64,000 nucleotides of DNA from Actinophytocola oryzae (GTDB lineage: Bacteria; Actinomycetota; Actinomycetes; Mycobacteriales; Pseudonocardiaceae), in contig NZ_SOCP01000002.1 of assembly GCF_004364325.1 (NCBI RefSeq), positions 186,001 to 250,000 on the forward strand, in the 5' to 3' direction. The notes below the pieces were generated by a model. That model saw nothing but the letters and a program-made list of their open reading frames with translations, was not told the origin of the DNA and made no database searches. The position numbers and the translations under genes are program-made. Shown in pieces: positions 1-9,883 of the stretch (its first letter is position 1; each line of letters opens with the position of its first letter).

Positions 1-1
1 C

Positions 2-475
2 AGCGTGTCGCTCTGCGTCGACGCGGGTTTCGCGGTGATCTTCGGCGGCAGTCTGTGCATGGTCGTCGACGGCCAGGGCATCGCCTTCCAGCCCGAGTAC
101 GGTACGGCCCTGCCGGGGCTGTCGACGGGGTACTACACCGAGCTGGTGCCCATGGCCAGGAAGATGGTCGTGGACGCGTCGGCGCTCAAGCCGGCGCGAC
201 CGGGATTCTCCCTCAAGATCAACAACACGCCGGCGCAGCCGGGGCCCGGTGAGGGGGTCACGGTGACCCATCCGTTGTGGGGTAGGACCCTCGGCATGAA
301 GTGGGGGTTCGAGTCGGACTTCAGCGGGCTGAACTCGGTCGGCATCGCGGTGCCGGGTGGGGAACTCTCGGCCACCTACGAGGGGAACTACACCACCCCG
401 TACCTCGTGCGGTGGGACCACGTGTTCTCGTGGTACGACCCCAAGGAACACGACCGCTTCGGATTCTTCAAGTAG
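2..475 (+). CDS. Unknown protein, 3' end only
   Basis: The reading frame is open at the left edge of the window, so only the last ~157 residues are visible; a GTG at 5 is the first possible internal start but there is no reason to prefer it. The fragment is rich in Gly, Tyr and Trp (for example YYTEL, WGRTLGMKWGFESDF, FSWYDPKEHDRFGFFK at the C-terminus), without transmembrane stretches, which resembles a secreted or periplasm-like beta-rich protein. I do not recognise the family. Third codon positions are strongly GC, so the frame is genuinely coding. Confidence 0.6.
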   Translation, partial: SVSLCVDAGFAVIFGGSLCMVVDGQGIAFQPEYGTALPGLSTGYYTELVPMARKMVVDASALKPARPGFSLKINNTPAQPGPGEGVTVTHPLWGRTLGMKWGFESDFSGLNSVGIAVPGGELSATYEGNYTTPYLVRWDHVFSWYDPKEHDRFGFFK

Positions 476-939
476 CGGTGACCCGGCACCGGGCCCGGGG
501 TGCGACGATGACGCGGTTTCCGCTGTCGTTCGGGGTGGGTGCTGCCCCGGCGTGAGCTGCACGTGCGCGGCTGGGCACCGACAACGGGGACGAACCCGCG
601 GCACGACACCGGGTTCAGCCCCGGCAGCCCTGGTTGACGAGCTGCAGGGTCACGCCCCGCACGACGCCCGCGTCGAACCGGAACCGGTACTGGCCGTTCG
701 GGTTGCCCGGGGCGGCGACCAGCACGACCCCGTTCGGTTCGACGGTCTGGCCTGCGAGTTCCGGGTACACACCTCCGGCGACGAGGGTGCGTTCCGCGTT
801 CCCGTCTGCACGGTCGACGAGCTGGTGCGGCTCGTCGACGTCCCCGGCTTCGAGACGTTCCGCGTCACACCTGACTGGTGACCTACCGCCGAGGACCACC
901 GCGAGCCGGGGGCAGGCGACCACCTGCCCCCGCCGTGCG
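476..939. other. Ambiguous 464-bp stretch, possible small or decayed gene
   Basis: Two in-register frames compete. A plus-strand frame runs to a TGA at 879-881 (GTG at 552 would give ~109 residues, ending FETFRVTPDW). A minus-strand frame runs from 923 to a stop at 615 (102 residues, ending LVNQGCRG). GC at third positions favours the minus frame for roughly 618-740 and the plus frame for roughly 740-881, so neither is convincing over its full length. The hairpin at 907-932 overlaps the start of the minus frame and fits better as a terminator after the plus frame. A degraded gene is possible. Product unknown. Confidence 0.3.
907..932. terminator. Bidirectional hairpin terminator
   Basis: A perfect 10-bp inverted repeat (CGGGGGCAGG / CCTGCCCCCG) with a 6-nt loop, immediately downstream of the stop at 940 of the leftward response-regulator gene and also downstream of the plus-strand stop at 881. 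There is no T-tract on either side, as is common for actinomycete terminators. Confidence 0.6.
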
Positions 940-1608
940 TCACCGGCGGTGCGGATTCTGTCGGCCGTCGAGGTAGACGACCACGGCCAGCACGCGGCGG
1001 TGGTCGTCGGCGGTGGCGGGGATCCGCAGCGTTGCCAGGATGTTGCGGACGTGCTTCTCGACGGTGTGCTCGCTGATGAACAGGCGGTCGCCGACGGCCT
1101 TGTTGGTCAGGCCCTGTGCCACGAGGGAGAGGACCTCCAGCTCGCGTGGGGTGAGCCGGTCCAGCGGGTCGTCGTCGCGGCGGCGGTGGGCGACCAGCTG
1201 CGCGACCACCGACGGATCGAGCACCGAGCCGCCTTCGGCCACGGTGCGGATGCTCGCCGTCAGCTCGTCGAGCCTGGCGACCCGGTCCTTGAGCAGGTAG
1301 CCCACCCCTTCGGTCCCGTCCGCGAGCAGCTCGATGGCGTAGGAGGGCTGCACGTGCTGGGACAGGACGAGGATGCCGACCCGCGGGTATCGCTCGCGGA
1401 TGACGCGTGCCGCCCGCAGTCCCTCGTCGGTGAAGCTGGGCGGCATGCGGATGTCGATGATCGCGACGTCGGGCCGGGTGCTCTCGACCAGCGTGAGGAG
1501 CTCGTCCGCGTCGGCGGCCAGTCCGGCGATCTCGAAGTCCGCGCCCTCGAGCAGTCTCGCGAGTCCTTCGCGCAGGATGACCCCGTCGTCGGCGATGACT
1601 ACACGCAT
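940..1608 (-). CDS. NarL/LuxR-family response regulator
   Basis: A 222-residue two-component response regulator. The receiver domain (about 1-120) has the acidic pair D7/D8, the phospho-acceptor D52 in AIIDIRMPP and the conserved K107 in GYLLKD. The C-terminal LuxR helix-turn-helix (about 150-210) contains [19 protein letters not shown] and the recognition-helix region [14 protein letters not shown]. It is expected to be phosphorylated by the histidine kinase encoded immediately upstream, whose stop codon lies 10 bp inside this gene, indicating translational coupling. Start ATG at 1608 gives the usual length for the family. Targets cannot be deduced from the sequence. Confidence 0.95.
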   Translation of the reverse strand: MRVVIADDGVILREGLARLLEGADFEIAGLAADADELLTLVESTRPDVAIIDIRMPPSFTDEGLRAARVIRERYPRVGILVLSQHVQPSYAIELLADGTEGVGYLLKDRVARLDELTASIRTVAEGGSVLDPSVVAQLVAHRRRDDDPLDRLTPRELEVLSLVAQGLTNKAVGDRLFISEHTVEKHVRNILATLRIPATADDHRRVLAVVVYLDGRQNPHRR

Positions 1609-3323
1609 GGCAGCTCCACGCTGAGAGAGGTGCCGCCTGCGGCGGGGCTGTGGATGTTCAAGGTACCTCCGAACCCCTCGACCCGGTCGGCGAGGCCACG
1701 CAGACCGCTGCCGTCACGTGCCTCCGCGCCACCGACCCCGTCGTCGGTGACCCGGAGGCGCAGGAGACCGTCGTGCGTCTCCGCCGCGATGGTCACTCCG
1801 CTCGCGTGGGCGTGCTTCGCCGTGTTGGTGAGGGCCTCGCTGGCGACGTAGTAGGCGGCGGTCTCGATGTCGGCAGGCACGGCGGCACGCAACCGGAGGT
1901 CGACGGTGGCGGACACTGTGGACCGACGGGCCAGTTCCGCGAGCGCCGCACCGAGACCGCGTTCGACCAGCACGGCCGGCCGGATGCCCTGGCTGAGGGT
2001 GCGGAGCTCGTCCATCGCACGCGCCAGGCCGTCGCGTGCCTCGTCCAGGGCGGCCCCGGCCGCGACCGGGTTCGCGCGGAGGTTCGCCTCGGCCAGCGCG
2101 ATCGACATCGCGACGGCGATCAGTCGCTGCTGCGCGCCGTCGTGGAGGTCCCGCTCCAGGCGGCGCCGTTCCGACTCGGCGGCGCGCACGAGTCGCTCTC
2201 GCGAAGCCCGCAGCTCGACCAGGCGTGCCTCGAGGTCGGCACGCAGGCGCTCGTTCTCCAGCGCCATGCCCGCCGCCGCGCAGACGGAGTCGACCAGAGC
2301 GCGGTCGTCCTGCAAAGCCTTGTCGTGCACCAGAACTGCCACCGGCCGGCCGTTGCGCTGGACCAGCGTGCTCGCCTTCTCCGGATCGTCGGGGTCGAAC
2401 GGACGTCCCCTGGAGTCCACATAGGTCTCGGTCGACGCCAGCCAGTAGCCCACCGCCAGGTCCGGGTCGCCGAGCGCGCGGCTGAGTGCGTCCCGCAGGT
2501 CCACGCCGCCGGGGCCGCCGTCGAGCTGGACCACCAGCTGTGCCACGGCGCCGCGGGCGAGACGCTGCCGCAGCATCGAGGCGAGGATCGAGACCGGGAT
2601 CGCCGCGAAGACCAGTCCGCACATGAAGTTCGGCGCCTGCCCCATGGGTTCACCCGCGACGTCGTTGACGATCGTCACCACCATGGCCACGCAGAAGGCA
2701 CCCCCGGTCCACAGCACGGGTGCCAGTGACCGCCGGACGGGCGTGGACGCCAGGCGGATCCGCCGAACGAACAGCACGACGGCGACGACGCTGACGACCA
2801 GGGCGGCGCCGCGCTGTGCCTGCAGGATCCCGTTCGCCCAGGCGTGGTCGCTGACGATCCGCACCGCGTTGTCGGGGCAGTCCGCGCACACGACCCCGGA
2901 GTCCGCCAGGACCAGCCAGGCCAGCTCGACCACCGTGCCCAGCACCACGCCGACCGCCATGAGCGCCCGGTCGACCCGACCGCTCAACCTGCCGTGCGGG
3001 AACACCAGGACCAGGTACATCACGCCTACCAGGTAGACGTCCTCCAGGGCGGTCCCGAGCGTGAACCAGAAGCTGTCGTTGCTGTAGGCGAGGTAGGTCG
3101 CGAACCACGCGAGCCCGATGAACACCAGGATCGACCCGATCCGGCGGCGACCGTGCCGCCACGTCAACAACCCGCTACCGACATAGGCCCAACCGACCGT
3201 CACGGCCAGAACGGCCGACATCGCCGCCTCGGCACCCGCCTCCTGCCGGCTCAGCGCGATGAGACAGATCACGCCCAGCCCGCTCAGGAAGGCCAGTACG
3301 GCCAAGGACACGATCCGGATCAT
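1599..3323 (-). CDS. Membrane sensor histidine kinase (DesK/NarX-like)
   Basis: A 574-residue two-component sensor kinase, partner of the downstream response regulator with which it overlaps. The N-terminal ~270 residues contain a series of hydrophobic segments, i.e. an integral-membrane sensor region. A GAF-like stretch follows (about 270-370). The HisKA_3 dimerisation/phosphoacceptor helix carries the H-box [19 protein letters not shown], and the HATPase domain shows the N-box [10 protein letters not shown] and the G-box DDGVGG. The frame remains open upstream to 3551, but the ATG at 3323 directly precedes the first membrane helix ([13 protein letters not shown]) and gives a normal length; the upstream 76 residues look non-coding. 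The ligand or stimulus is unknown. Confidence 0.93.
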   Translation of the reverse strand: MIRIVSLAVLAFLSGLGVICLIALSRQEAGAEAAMSAVLAVTVGWAYVGSGLLTWRHGRRRIGSILVFIGLAWFATYLAYSNDSFWFTLGTALEDVYLVGVMYLVLVFPHGRLSGRVDRALMAVGVVLGTVVELAWLVLADSGVVCADCPDNAVRIVSDHAWANGILQAQRGAALVVSVVAVVLFVRRIRLASTPVRRSLAPVLWTGGAFCVAMVVTIVNDVAGEPMGQAPNFMCGLVFAAIPVSILASMLRQRLARGAVAQLVVQLDGGPGGVDLRDALSRALGDPDLAVGYWLASTETYVDSRGRPFDPDDPEKASTLVQRNGRPVAVLVHDKALQDDRALVDSVCAAAGMALENERLRADLEARLVELRASRERLVRAAESERRRLERDLHDGAQQRLIAVAMSIALAEANLRANPVAAGAALDEARDGLARAMDELRTLSQGIRPAVLVERGLGAALAELARRSTVSATVDLRLRAAVPADIETAAYYVASEALTNTAKHAHASGVTIAAETHDGLLRLRVTDDGVGGAEARDGSGLRGLADRVEGFGGTLNIHSPAAGGTSLSVELPCV

Positions 3324-3430
3324 GGTGGCTCGGGCACCGACCGACACGGTGGCTGGCAGGAGGTGGCGCACATCGCGAGCATGCCCGCCCCAGTTCGCCC
3401 GCGCCACATCCCCGGTACCCGTGATCGCGA

Positions 3431-3436
3431 TATGAT
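3431..3436 (+). promoter_or_regulatory. Possible -10 element
   Basis: TATGAT in the spacer between the divergent kinase gene (start 3323) and the rightward reading frame at 3534. It matches the actinobacterial -10 consensus well, but there is no clear -35 hexamer at the usual distance. Confidence 0.25.
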
Positions 3437-3533
3437 GGCTAGCCGGTAGCGCGGACTCCGGCCCGCAAGCTGTCGAGACGACCGTCCTAGGCAGAGGCTG
3501 GAGGTACAACGCCGGCCACGAGGGAACACGACC

Positions 3534-3830
3534 ATGAGCACCACGTCGCAACGGTTCGTCGCCGCGATGCTCGCCGCCTTCGCCGTCATCCCTCTTCCCC
3601 TTGCCGCCCTGGGACTTCGCCGGGGCGGCGGGAGTCGTGAGCGCCGGGGCCGCCTGGCCGCGGGCGGGTGTCCTGCTGGGAGCGGCCGCCTACCTGGCCG
3701 ACGCACCCGACCACACGCTTTGGCAGGCGCGGGACCGCGACTTTCCACCTCGCCGATCGTTTCACCCAGCACGAGCCCGCTGACGGGGAGTCCGTCCACA
3801 GCCGACCGCACGACGAAGGAGCAGTCATGA
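3534..3830 (+). CDS. Small membrane-type ORF, possibly frameshifted
   Basis: The reading frame begins with a convincing hydrophobic N-terminus (MSTTSQRFVAAMLAAFAVIP...) and its TGA overlaps the ATG of the next gene as ATGA, suggesting translational coupling. After about residue 25, however, the residues become Arg/Gly/Pro-rich, while the +1 frame (from about 3601) reads as a plausible membrane segment (WDFAGAAGVVSAGAAWPRAGVLLGAAAYL). Either a frameshift has broken a small membrane protein or the 98-residue product is real. No family is recognised. Confidence 0.35.
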   Translation: MSTTSQRFVAAMLAAFAVIPLPLAALGLRRGGGSRERRGRLAAGGCPAGSGRLPGRRTRPHALAGAGPRLSTSPIVSPSTSPLTGSPSTADRTTKEQS

Positions 3831-4432
3831 CCGACCTCACCAAGGATGTCGAGTGGACTCCGGCCGCCCCGGCGCGACGACGTCTGACCGATTCTCGCCG
3901 CGGCCGCCTGATGTTTCAGACTGTTCTCCCGGTCGTCGTGGGGGTCGCGGGCGCCGTGGCGATCGGCGCGAAGGCCGGCATCCCGTCGGCGCTGATGATG
4001 TGCGCGGGCATCTACCTGGTCGCCGCGGCGACTGGTGTTCCGGTCGCCGCCTGGTGGAGTCTTGCTGGTGCGGTCCCGCTCGTCGGCCTGGGCGCGGTGT
4101 TCGACAACGAGTGGCTGTCGCTTCTCGCTCTCGGTGTGGTGCAGGCCGTCCTGCTCGTCATCGGGGGCGTCCGTGGCCGGTGGCGGCAGCGCGACAACCT
4201 CCTGCAGGTGGTGGCCGCCGTCGTCTTCGCCGCCCTCGCGATCGCCTCTGCCGCGGGTACCCCGGTCGTCGCGGCGGTGATCCTGATCGTCGGTCTGCTC
4301 GCACACGGGGTCTGGGACGTCGTCCACCACCGCGCCGGCATCGTGGTGGCGCGCTCGTACTCCGCGTTCTGCGCCGGCCTGGATGCCGCCCTCGCCCTCG
4401 TCGTCCTGATCGCGCTCGTCACGCACAACTAG
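3827..4432 (+). CDS. Small integral membrane protein of unknown function
   Basis: A 201-residue protein with a short hydrophilic N-terminus (about 35 residues) followed by five or six hydrophobic segments (for example VLPVVVGVAGAVAIGA, ALMMCAGIYLVAAATG, LLALGVVQAVLLVIGGV, VVAAVVFAALAIASAA, VVAAVILIVGLLAHGV, LDAALALVVLIAL). A His-rich loop DVVHHR sits near the C-terminus. The start ATG at 3827 is preceded by a clear AAGGAG (3816-3821), so the longer upstream frame to 3668 is rejected. It lies after the sensor/regulator pair but on the opposite strand. Family not recognised; a role at the membrane is all that can be said. Confidence 0.75.
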   Translation: MTDLTKDVEWTPAAPARRRLTDSRRGRLMFQTVLPVVVGVAGAVAIGAKAGIPSALMMCAGIYLVAAATGVPVAAWWSLAGAVPLVGLGAVFDNEWLSLLALGVVQAVLLVIGGVRGRWRQRDNLLQVVAAVVFAALAIASAAGTPVVAAVILIVGLLAHGVWDVVHHRAGIVVARSYSAFCAGLDAALALVVLIALVTHN

Positions 4433-4511
4433 GTCAAGGTAGCGGACACGCGACGAGTGAGCCCGGGTTCTGATCGAGGAGCGGTTGACGACGGCGTGAG
4501 CCACAGCCGGG

Positions 4512-5861
4512 TCAGTGACCGGTCAGTGCGTTGTAACGGGTGAGGGCTTCCCGGCGTTCGGTGTCGTGGTCGACTACGGGGAGTGGGTAGTCGGGTGCCA
4601 GCCCGGCGGGTGGGTGGTGCGCCGCCTTGCCGGTCAGCCCACGCAGTTCTGGTACGTGTCGCCGGACGTAGTCGCCGTCGGGGTCGAACCGTTCGGCCTG
4701 GAGGGTCGGGTTGAACACGCGGACGTAGGGCGCGGCGTCGGTCCCACAGCCCGCGACCCACTGCCAGCCGTGCTGGTTCGCGGCCAGGTCGCCGTCGACG
4801 AGGTGTGTCATGAAGTGCCGTGCTCCCCACTGCCAGGGGAGGTGGAGGTCCTTCACCAGGAACGATGCCGTGATCATGCGGACGCGGTTGTGCATCCACG
4901 CCTCTGCTCGCAGTTGGCGCATGCCCGCGTCGACGACGGGGTAGCCGGTTCGTCCCTCGCACCACAGGGCGAACCGGCGCCGCGCGTCGGGCCCGGTGTC
5001 CACGGACAGGGCGTCGAACGTCCGGTCGTGGTTGTGCCGCGCCGAGTCCGGGCGCCGATCCAGTACCTCGGCGTAGAAGTCCCGCCAGGCCAGCTCGGTC
5101 GTGAAGGGACCGTCGTGGCGACCGAGGTCGGCGAGCAACGTCCTGGGGTGCACGCAGCCGAACCTGAGATAGGGCGACATCCGCGAGGTGGCGTCGAGGT
5201 CGGGGCGGTTGCGCGTCGACCCGTACCCGGATGCCCTGTCACGCAGGAACTCCCGCCAGGTCCGCAGTGCGGCCGCCTCGCCCGGCTCCGGGAGGTCCGC
5301 GTCGCAGGGCGGGTCGTGGGGGAGCGGCACGCCGCCGAGGTCCAGGGTCCCCGGGTCGGCCCACCGCACGGTGGCGGCGTCCGTTTCGGCCGGTGCACGC
5401 CAGCCGTGTGCCCGCCAGACCCGGGAGAACGGCGTGAACACGGTGAACCGGCGCCCGTCGGCGGTGCGGACCCGACCGGGGGCCACGGCGTAGGGCGAAC
5501 CGGTCACGACCAGGCGGGTCCGGGGACCGAGCGATCGCCGCACCGCCTCGTCCCGCCCTTTCCCGTACGGTCCGTGGTCTCCGGCGACGTGCACCGTGTG
5601 CGCCTGGAGCGCCGAGGCGAGCCGGGGGATCTCCACGGCCGGGTCTCCGGACAGGAGCAGCAGGCGTCCGCCCAGCGCGGTGTCGAGCTCGCGCAGGCAC
5701 CCGAACAGGAACCGGCGCCGGGCGGCCCCTGCCGGTCCGAGCAGGGCCGGGTCGAGGACGAACACACCGACGACGTGTTCGCACGTGCCTGCGGCGAGGA
5801 ACGTGGGCTGGTCACGGACACGCAGGTCACGCCGGAACCAGACGATGGCGGTGTCACGCAC
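4512..5861 (-). CDS. phr: Class I deoxyribodipyrimidine photolyase
   Basis: A 449-residue FAD-dependent enzyme expected to split cyclobutane pyrimidine dimers using light. The N-terminal alpha/beta antenna domain begins IVWFRRDLRVRDQP. The helical FAD domain has the typical SRMSPYLRFGCVHPRT, AWRDFYAEV, GYPVVDAGMRQL, AWMHNRVRM and HGWQWVAGCGTDAAPYVRVFNP blocks, including the Asn before the GWQW element that contacts the flavin in class I photolyases. The frame extends upstream to 5960, but the GTG at 5861 places the start directly before the WFRRDLR block and one base after the stop of the neighbouring photolyase-like gene, so the two are almost certainly co-transcribed. Nearby carotenoid genes and a B12 light regulator suggest light control. 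Confidence 0.95.
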   Translation of the reverse strand: MRDTAIVWFRRDLRVRDQPTFLAAGTCEHVVGVFVLDPALLGPAGAARRRFLFGCLRELDTALGGRLLLLSGDPAVEIPRLASALQAHTVHVAGDHGPYGKGRDEAVRRSLGPRTRLVVTGSPYAVAPGRVRTADGRRFTVFTPFSRVWRAHGWRAPAETDAATVRWADPGTLDLGGVPLPHDPPCDADLPEPGEAAALRTWREFLRDRASGYGSTRNRPDLDATSRMSPYLRFGCVHPRTLLADLGRHDGPFTTELAWRDFYAEVLDRRPDSARHNHDRTFDALSVDTGPDARRRFALWCEGRTGYPVVDAGMRQLRAEAWMHNRVRMITASFLVKDLHLPWQWGARHFMTHLVDGDLAANQHGWQWVAGCGTDAAPYVRVFNPTLQAERFDPDGDYVRRHVPELRGLTGKAAHHPPAGLAPDYPLPVVDHDTERREALTRYNALTGH

Positions 5862-5862
5862 G

Positions 5863-7353
5863 TCAGAAGGACTCCCTGTCACGTTCCTGTCCGACCACCA
5901 CGTCGAGGTCGGACAGCCTCCGCAGGCCGCGTAGCGGCTGGGCCATGCGGTGGTTGGCACGCAGCCGAGGCTCGTTGCGGTCGAGGAAGGCCCAGTAGCC
6001 CGCCGTGAACGGGCAGGCGCGCTCGCCGACTCGGGTGCCCGGGTCGAACGCGCAGGACCGGCACGAGTCGCTCATCCGGTTGATGTAGGCGCCGCCGGCC
6101 GCGTAGGGCTTGGTGGCGACGATCCCGCCGTCGGCGTACTGGCTCATGCCGATGACGTTGGCGGGCATGACCCACGGGAACCCGTCGACGAACGCGGTGG
6201 CGAACCAGTCGGTCAGGGCGCGGGGTGCGTAGCCGCGCTGCAACGCGTGGTTGCCCAGGACCATCAGACGCTGGATGTGGTGGACGAAACCGCGGTCCCG
6301 CACACCGGTCAGCGCGGTGCGCAGGCACTGCGCGGTCACCTGGTCGGCGTCCAGCGACCGCCACCAGCCCGGCAGGCGGGTGCCTGCCCTGAGCGCGTTG
6401 CGCCGCAGGTAGGAGGGGCCGAGGTGCCAGTACAGGTGCCAGATCCACTCCCGCCAGCCCAGGATCTGCCTCACGAAGCCCTCGACGCTGTTCAGCGGGG
6501 CACCGTCGGGGTGGCGCCGCTCGGCCGCGCGAACGACGTGCAGCGGGTCGAGCAGCCCCAGGTTGAGCGGCACCGACAGCAGGGCGTGCGACATCTCCCA
6601 GTCGGCGTCGAGCATGGCGTCCTGGTGGGTGCCGAACGTCGCCAGCCGGGTGTCGAGGAACCGGTCCAGCGCCCGTCGTGCCTCGTCGTGCGATGCGGCG
6701 AACAGCCGGGGACCGTCGACGCCGACGGGGTCGATGCGCCCGTGTGCCGCCAGTTCGTCGAGGTCGGCGCGGACCTGCCGGTCGATCTCGTTCTCCTGCG
6801 GCCGGTAGGGCGCGGGCACGCCCAGGCTCGCCTGTCTCGGCGGCTGCTCGCGGTTGTCCCTGTCCAGGTTCCACCGGCCGCCGACCGGTTCGCCGTCGGG
6901 CTCCAGCAGCACCCCGAACCGGCGCCGCTGGTCACGGTAGAAGTCCTCCATGAGGAACCGGCCGCGGTCCTCCGCCCAGTGTGCGAAGTCTTGTTTGGAC
7001 AGTGCGAAGCCCGTGGTGGGCAGGATGTCCTGCACGACACCTGCCTTCGCGAGGTCCTCGACCAGGCGGGCGGCGGCGTGTGAGCCGGGCTCGTGGGTGA
7101 TCACCGGCCGCCCCAGCCGCGCCAGCCCGTCCCGATAGGACTCCGCCTGGATCAGCGTGGCCCGGTCGCCGAGCTCCGCCGCGAGCCTGCGCATCGCGTA
7201 CAGCACGAGGTGCAGCTTCTGCCGGTGGTAGCGGTGCCGCCCCAGCGCCGAGCGCGACTCGATGAGCACGACCTCGCGGTCGGCGTGCGCGCCACCGTGG
7301 AAGTGCCGGCCGAGCTGGTCACCGAACAACCACAGTGGAGCCCTGTCACTCAT
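5863..7353 (-). CDS. Iron-sulfur cryptochrome/photolyase (FeS-BCP, (6-4)-type)
   Basis: A 496-residue member of the cryptochrome/photolyase family related to the bacterial iron-sulfur (6-4) photolyases (PhrB group). It begins APLWLFGDQLGRHF and contains the family blocks LPTTGFALSKQDF, WEMSHALLSVPLNLGLLDP, GWREWIWHLYW and MPANVIGMSQYADGG. The C-terminal cysteines CRSC-x12-C (DSCRSC...ERACPF), plus a Cys upstream (AQCLR), match the four ligands of the 4Fe-4S cluster. ATG at 7353 precedes the first conserved block; the frame stays open upstream across other genes but is not coding there. Expected to repair (6-4) photoproducts; paired with the class I photolyase one base downstream. Confidence 0.93.
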   Translation of the reverse strand: MSDRAPLWLFGDQLGRHFHGGAHADREVVLIESRSALGRHRYHRQKLHLVLYAMRRLAAELGDRATLIQAESYRDGLARLGRPVITHEPGSHAAARLVEDLAKAGVVQDILPTTGFALSKQDFAHWAEDRGRFLMEDFYRDQRRRFGVLLEPDGEPVGGRWNLDRDNREQPPRQASLGVPAPYRPQENEIDRQVRADLDELAAHGRIDPVGVDGPRLFAASHDEARRALDRFLDTRLATFGTHQDAMLDADWEMSHALLSVPLNLGLLDPLHVVRAAERRHPDGAPLNSVEGFVRQILGWREWIWHLYWHLGPSYLRRNALRAGTRLPGWWRSLDADQVTAQCLRTALTGVRDRGFVHHIQRLMVLGNHALQRGYAPRALTDWFATAFVDGFPWVMPANVIGMSQYADGGIVATKPYAAGGAYINRMSDSCRSCAFDPGTRVGERACPFTAGYWAFLDRNEPRLRANHRMAQPLRGLRRLSDLDVVVGQERDRESF

Positions 7354-7474
7354 CCGCCCATTCTCGACGTGCCGAACACGCACCGCACTTCGGCGAGCGG
7401 TCCTGTCGACGGGGCGCCCTGGTGGGTCCGAGCCCGTGCCCGATGAAGGGCGTTGCCGGAGGACCTGCTGGGCC

Positions 7475-7487
7475 GGTGGCTCCCACC
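7475..7487 (-). terminator. Weak hairpin after the dehydrogenase gene
   Basis: GGTGG-CTC-CCACC, a short 5-bp stem just beyond the stop codon (7500) of the leftward acyl-CoA dehydrogenase gene and upstream of the photolyase pair. The stem is short, so termination is uncertain; the 146-bp gap nevertheless suggests that the photolyases form their own unit. Confidence 0.3.
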
Positions 7488-7499
7488 ACCCTTCACCGT

Positions 7500-8648
<1,149 letters not shown>

Positions 8649-8666
8649 GGTCACTCCGATGGCTTG

Positions 8667-9857
8667 TCAGAGGAGGGCGAGCAGCTTGGGCGTGTACAGG
8701 GCGTCCGCCGACACGACCCCGGCCACCACGTCGAGGTAGGTCGCGACGAGTTCCGGATCCGACCGCACGGCCCGCAGCAGGGCCAGTCGCTGCTCGTGCG
8801 GGGGAGCCAGCCGGGCGACGCCGAGTGTGCCCTGGTAGCCGGGAGCCATCGTCGCGTCCCGGGTCTCGGCGAACCGGGCCAGGGCCGCGTCGAGGCGTGC
8901 GGGATCGTCGGCGAGCACGTTGGCCAGCTCGGCCGCCAGGGCCTCCGCCTGCTGGAACGCGTCGCTGATGCCACGGGCGGTGACGGAGTCCTTGTGGTGC
9001 CCGGCATCGCCGACCAGCACCCAGCCGGGTCCGGTCGCCTGCCGGAAGAAGTTCTGCTGGTCGCCGGTGCCGTGGAGGCGCTCGGTCGGCTCGCTGCCCA
9101 GCAACCGCTCGTGGAGCGAAGGCGCGGTGGTGCGGATCTGCTCCTCGTACGCCCGGCGCGCGTCGGTGCGGACCTCCTCGAAGCGGGACTGCGGGAAGTA
9201 CGCCTGCACGAGGGTCGCGTCGTCGTTGGTGCGCACCGCGGCCACCCAGGCGCCGGGCCGCTCGTACAGCTCGACGCCGTCGGCGGGCACGTCGTGCCAG
9301 TACGTGTGGTAGGCGCAGGTCATGAGCGGGTGCCGCACTGTGCACGGCGCCGCCACCAGTCGGGCGACGGTGGAGCGCATGCCGTCCGCGCCGATCACCA
9401 GGCGCGCGTGTTCGGTGAAGTGCCGGTCGCGGTGTCGGCCCTCGACACCGACGACCCGTCCCGTCCGGTTCCGCAGGAGCGCGGTCACCCGGCAGCGTTC
9501 GCGGTACTCCGCTCCGGCCCGGACGGCCGCGTCCACCAGCAGCGCGTCCAGGACGCGACGCCGGGGGGCGTACTTCGCCCGCTGTCCCGCCACACCGCCC
9601 GCGCACCCGTCGATGCGGATGTCGGCGACCTCGTAGACGGTGCGTTCCAGCGGCGGGCAGCCCGACGCGCGGATCTGGTCCAGCACGCCCCAACGGGCGA
9701 GTGCCGCGATCCCGGGCTGGTGGACCAGATGCGTGGAGAGCGTGTCGGAGCCGTACGCCGACCTGTCGAGCAGGAGCACCCGATATCCCGCGCGGGCCAG
9801 GAGCAGGGCGCTCGGCGCGCCCGCACAGCGGGCCCCCACCACGATGGCGTCGTACAT
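8667..9857 (-). CDS. FAD-dependent monooxygenase (PHBH-fold group)
   Basis: A 396-residue flavoprotein with the dinucleotide fold VVGARCAGAPSALLLARAG at the N-terminus (a GxRCAG variant of GxGxxG), a second FAD contact GADGMRS near residue 160, and the GDAGHHKDSVTARGISDAF block that binds ribityl phosphate. The DTLSTH element after the first motif is typical of this subgroup. The WxWxIP motif of flavin halogenases is absent, so I call it a hydroxylase or oxidase. It sits 26 bp after the adenylation gene and 18 bp before the acyl-CoA dehydrogenase gene in one operon, so it may act on a carrier-bound or released amino-acid-derived substrate. The substrate cannot be read from the sequence. Confidence 0.88.
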   Translation of the reverse strand: MYDAIVVGARCAGAPSALLLARAGYRVLLLDRSAYGSDTLSTHLVHQPGIAALARWGVLDQIRASGCPPLERTVYEVADIRIDGCAGGVAGQRAKYAPRRRVLDALLVDAAVRAGAEYRERCRVTALLRNRTGRVVGVEGRHRDRHFTEHARLVIGADGMRSTVARLVAAPCTVRHPLMTCAYHTYWHDVPADGVELYERPGAWVAAVRTNDDATLVQAYFPQSRFEEVRTDARRAYEEQIRTTAPSLHERLLGSEPTERLHGTGDQQNFFRQATGPGWVLVGDAGHHKDSVTARGISDAFQQAEALAAELANVLADDPARLDAALARFAETRDATMAPGYQGTLGVARLAPPHEQRLALLRAVRSDPELVATYLDVVAGVVSADALYTPKLLALL

Positions 9858-9883
9858 GCAGATGCCTCACAATCCGCCGCTGG

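Noticed and set aside
8667..9857. Flavin-dependent halogenase
   Set aside because: The WxWxIP motif and halogenase lysine region are not seen; the sequence fits a PHBH-fold monooxygenase.
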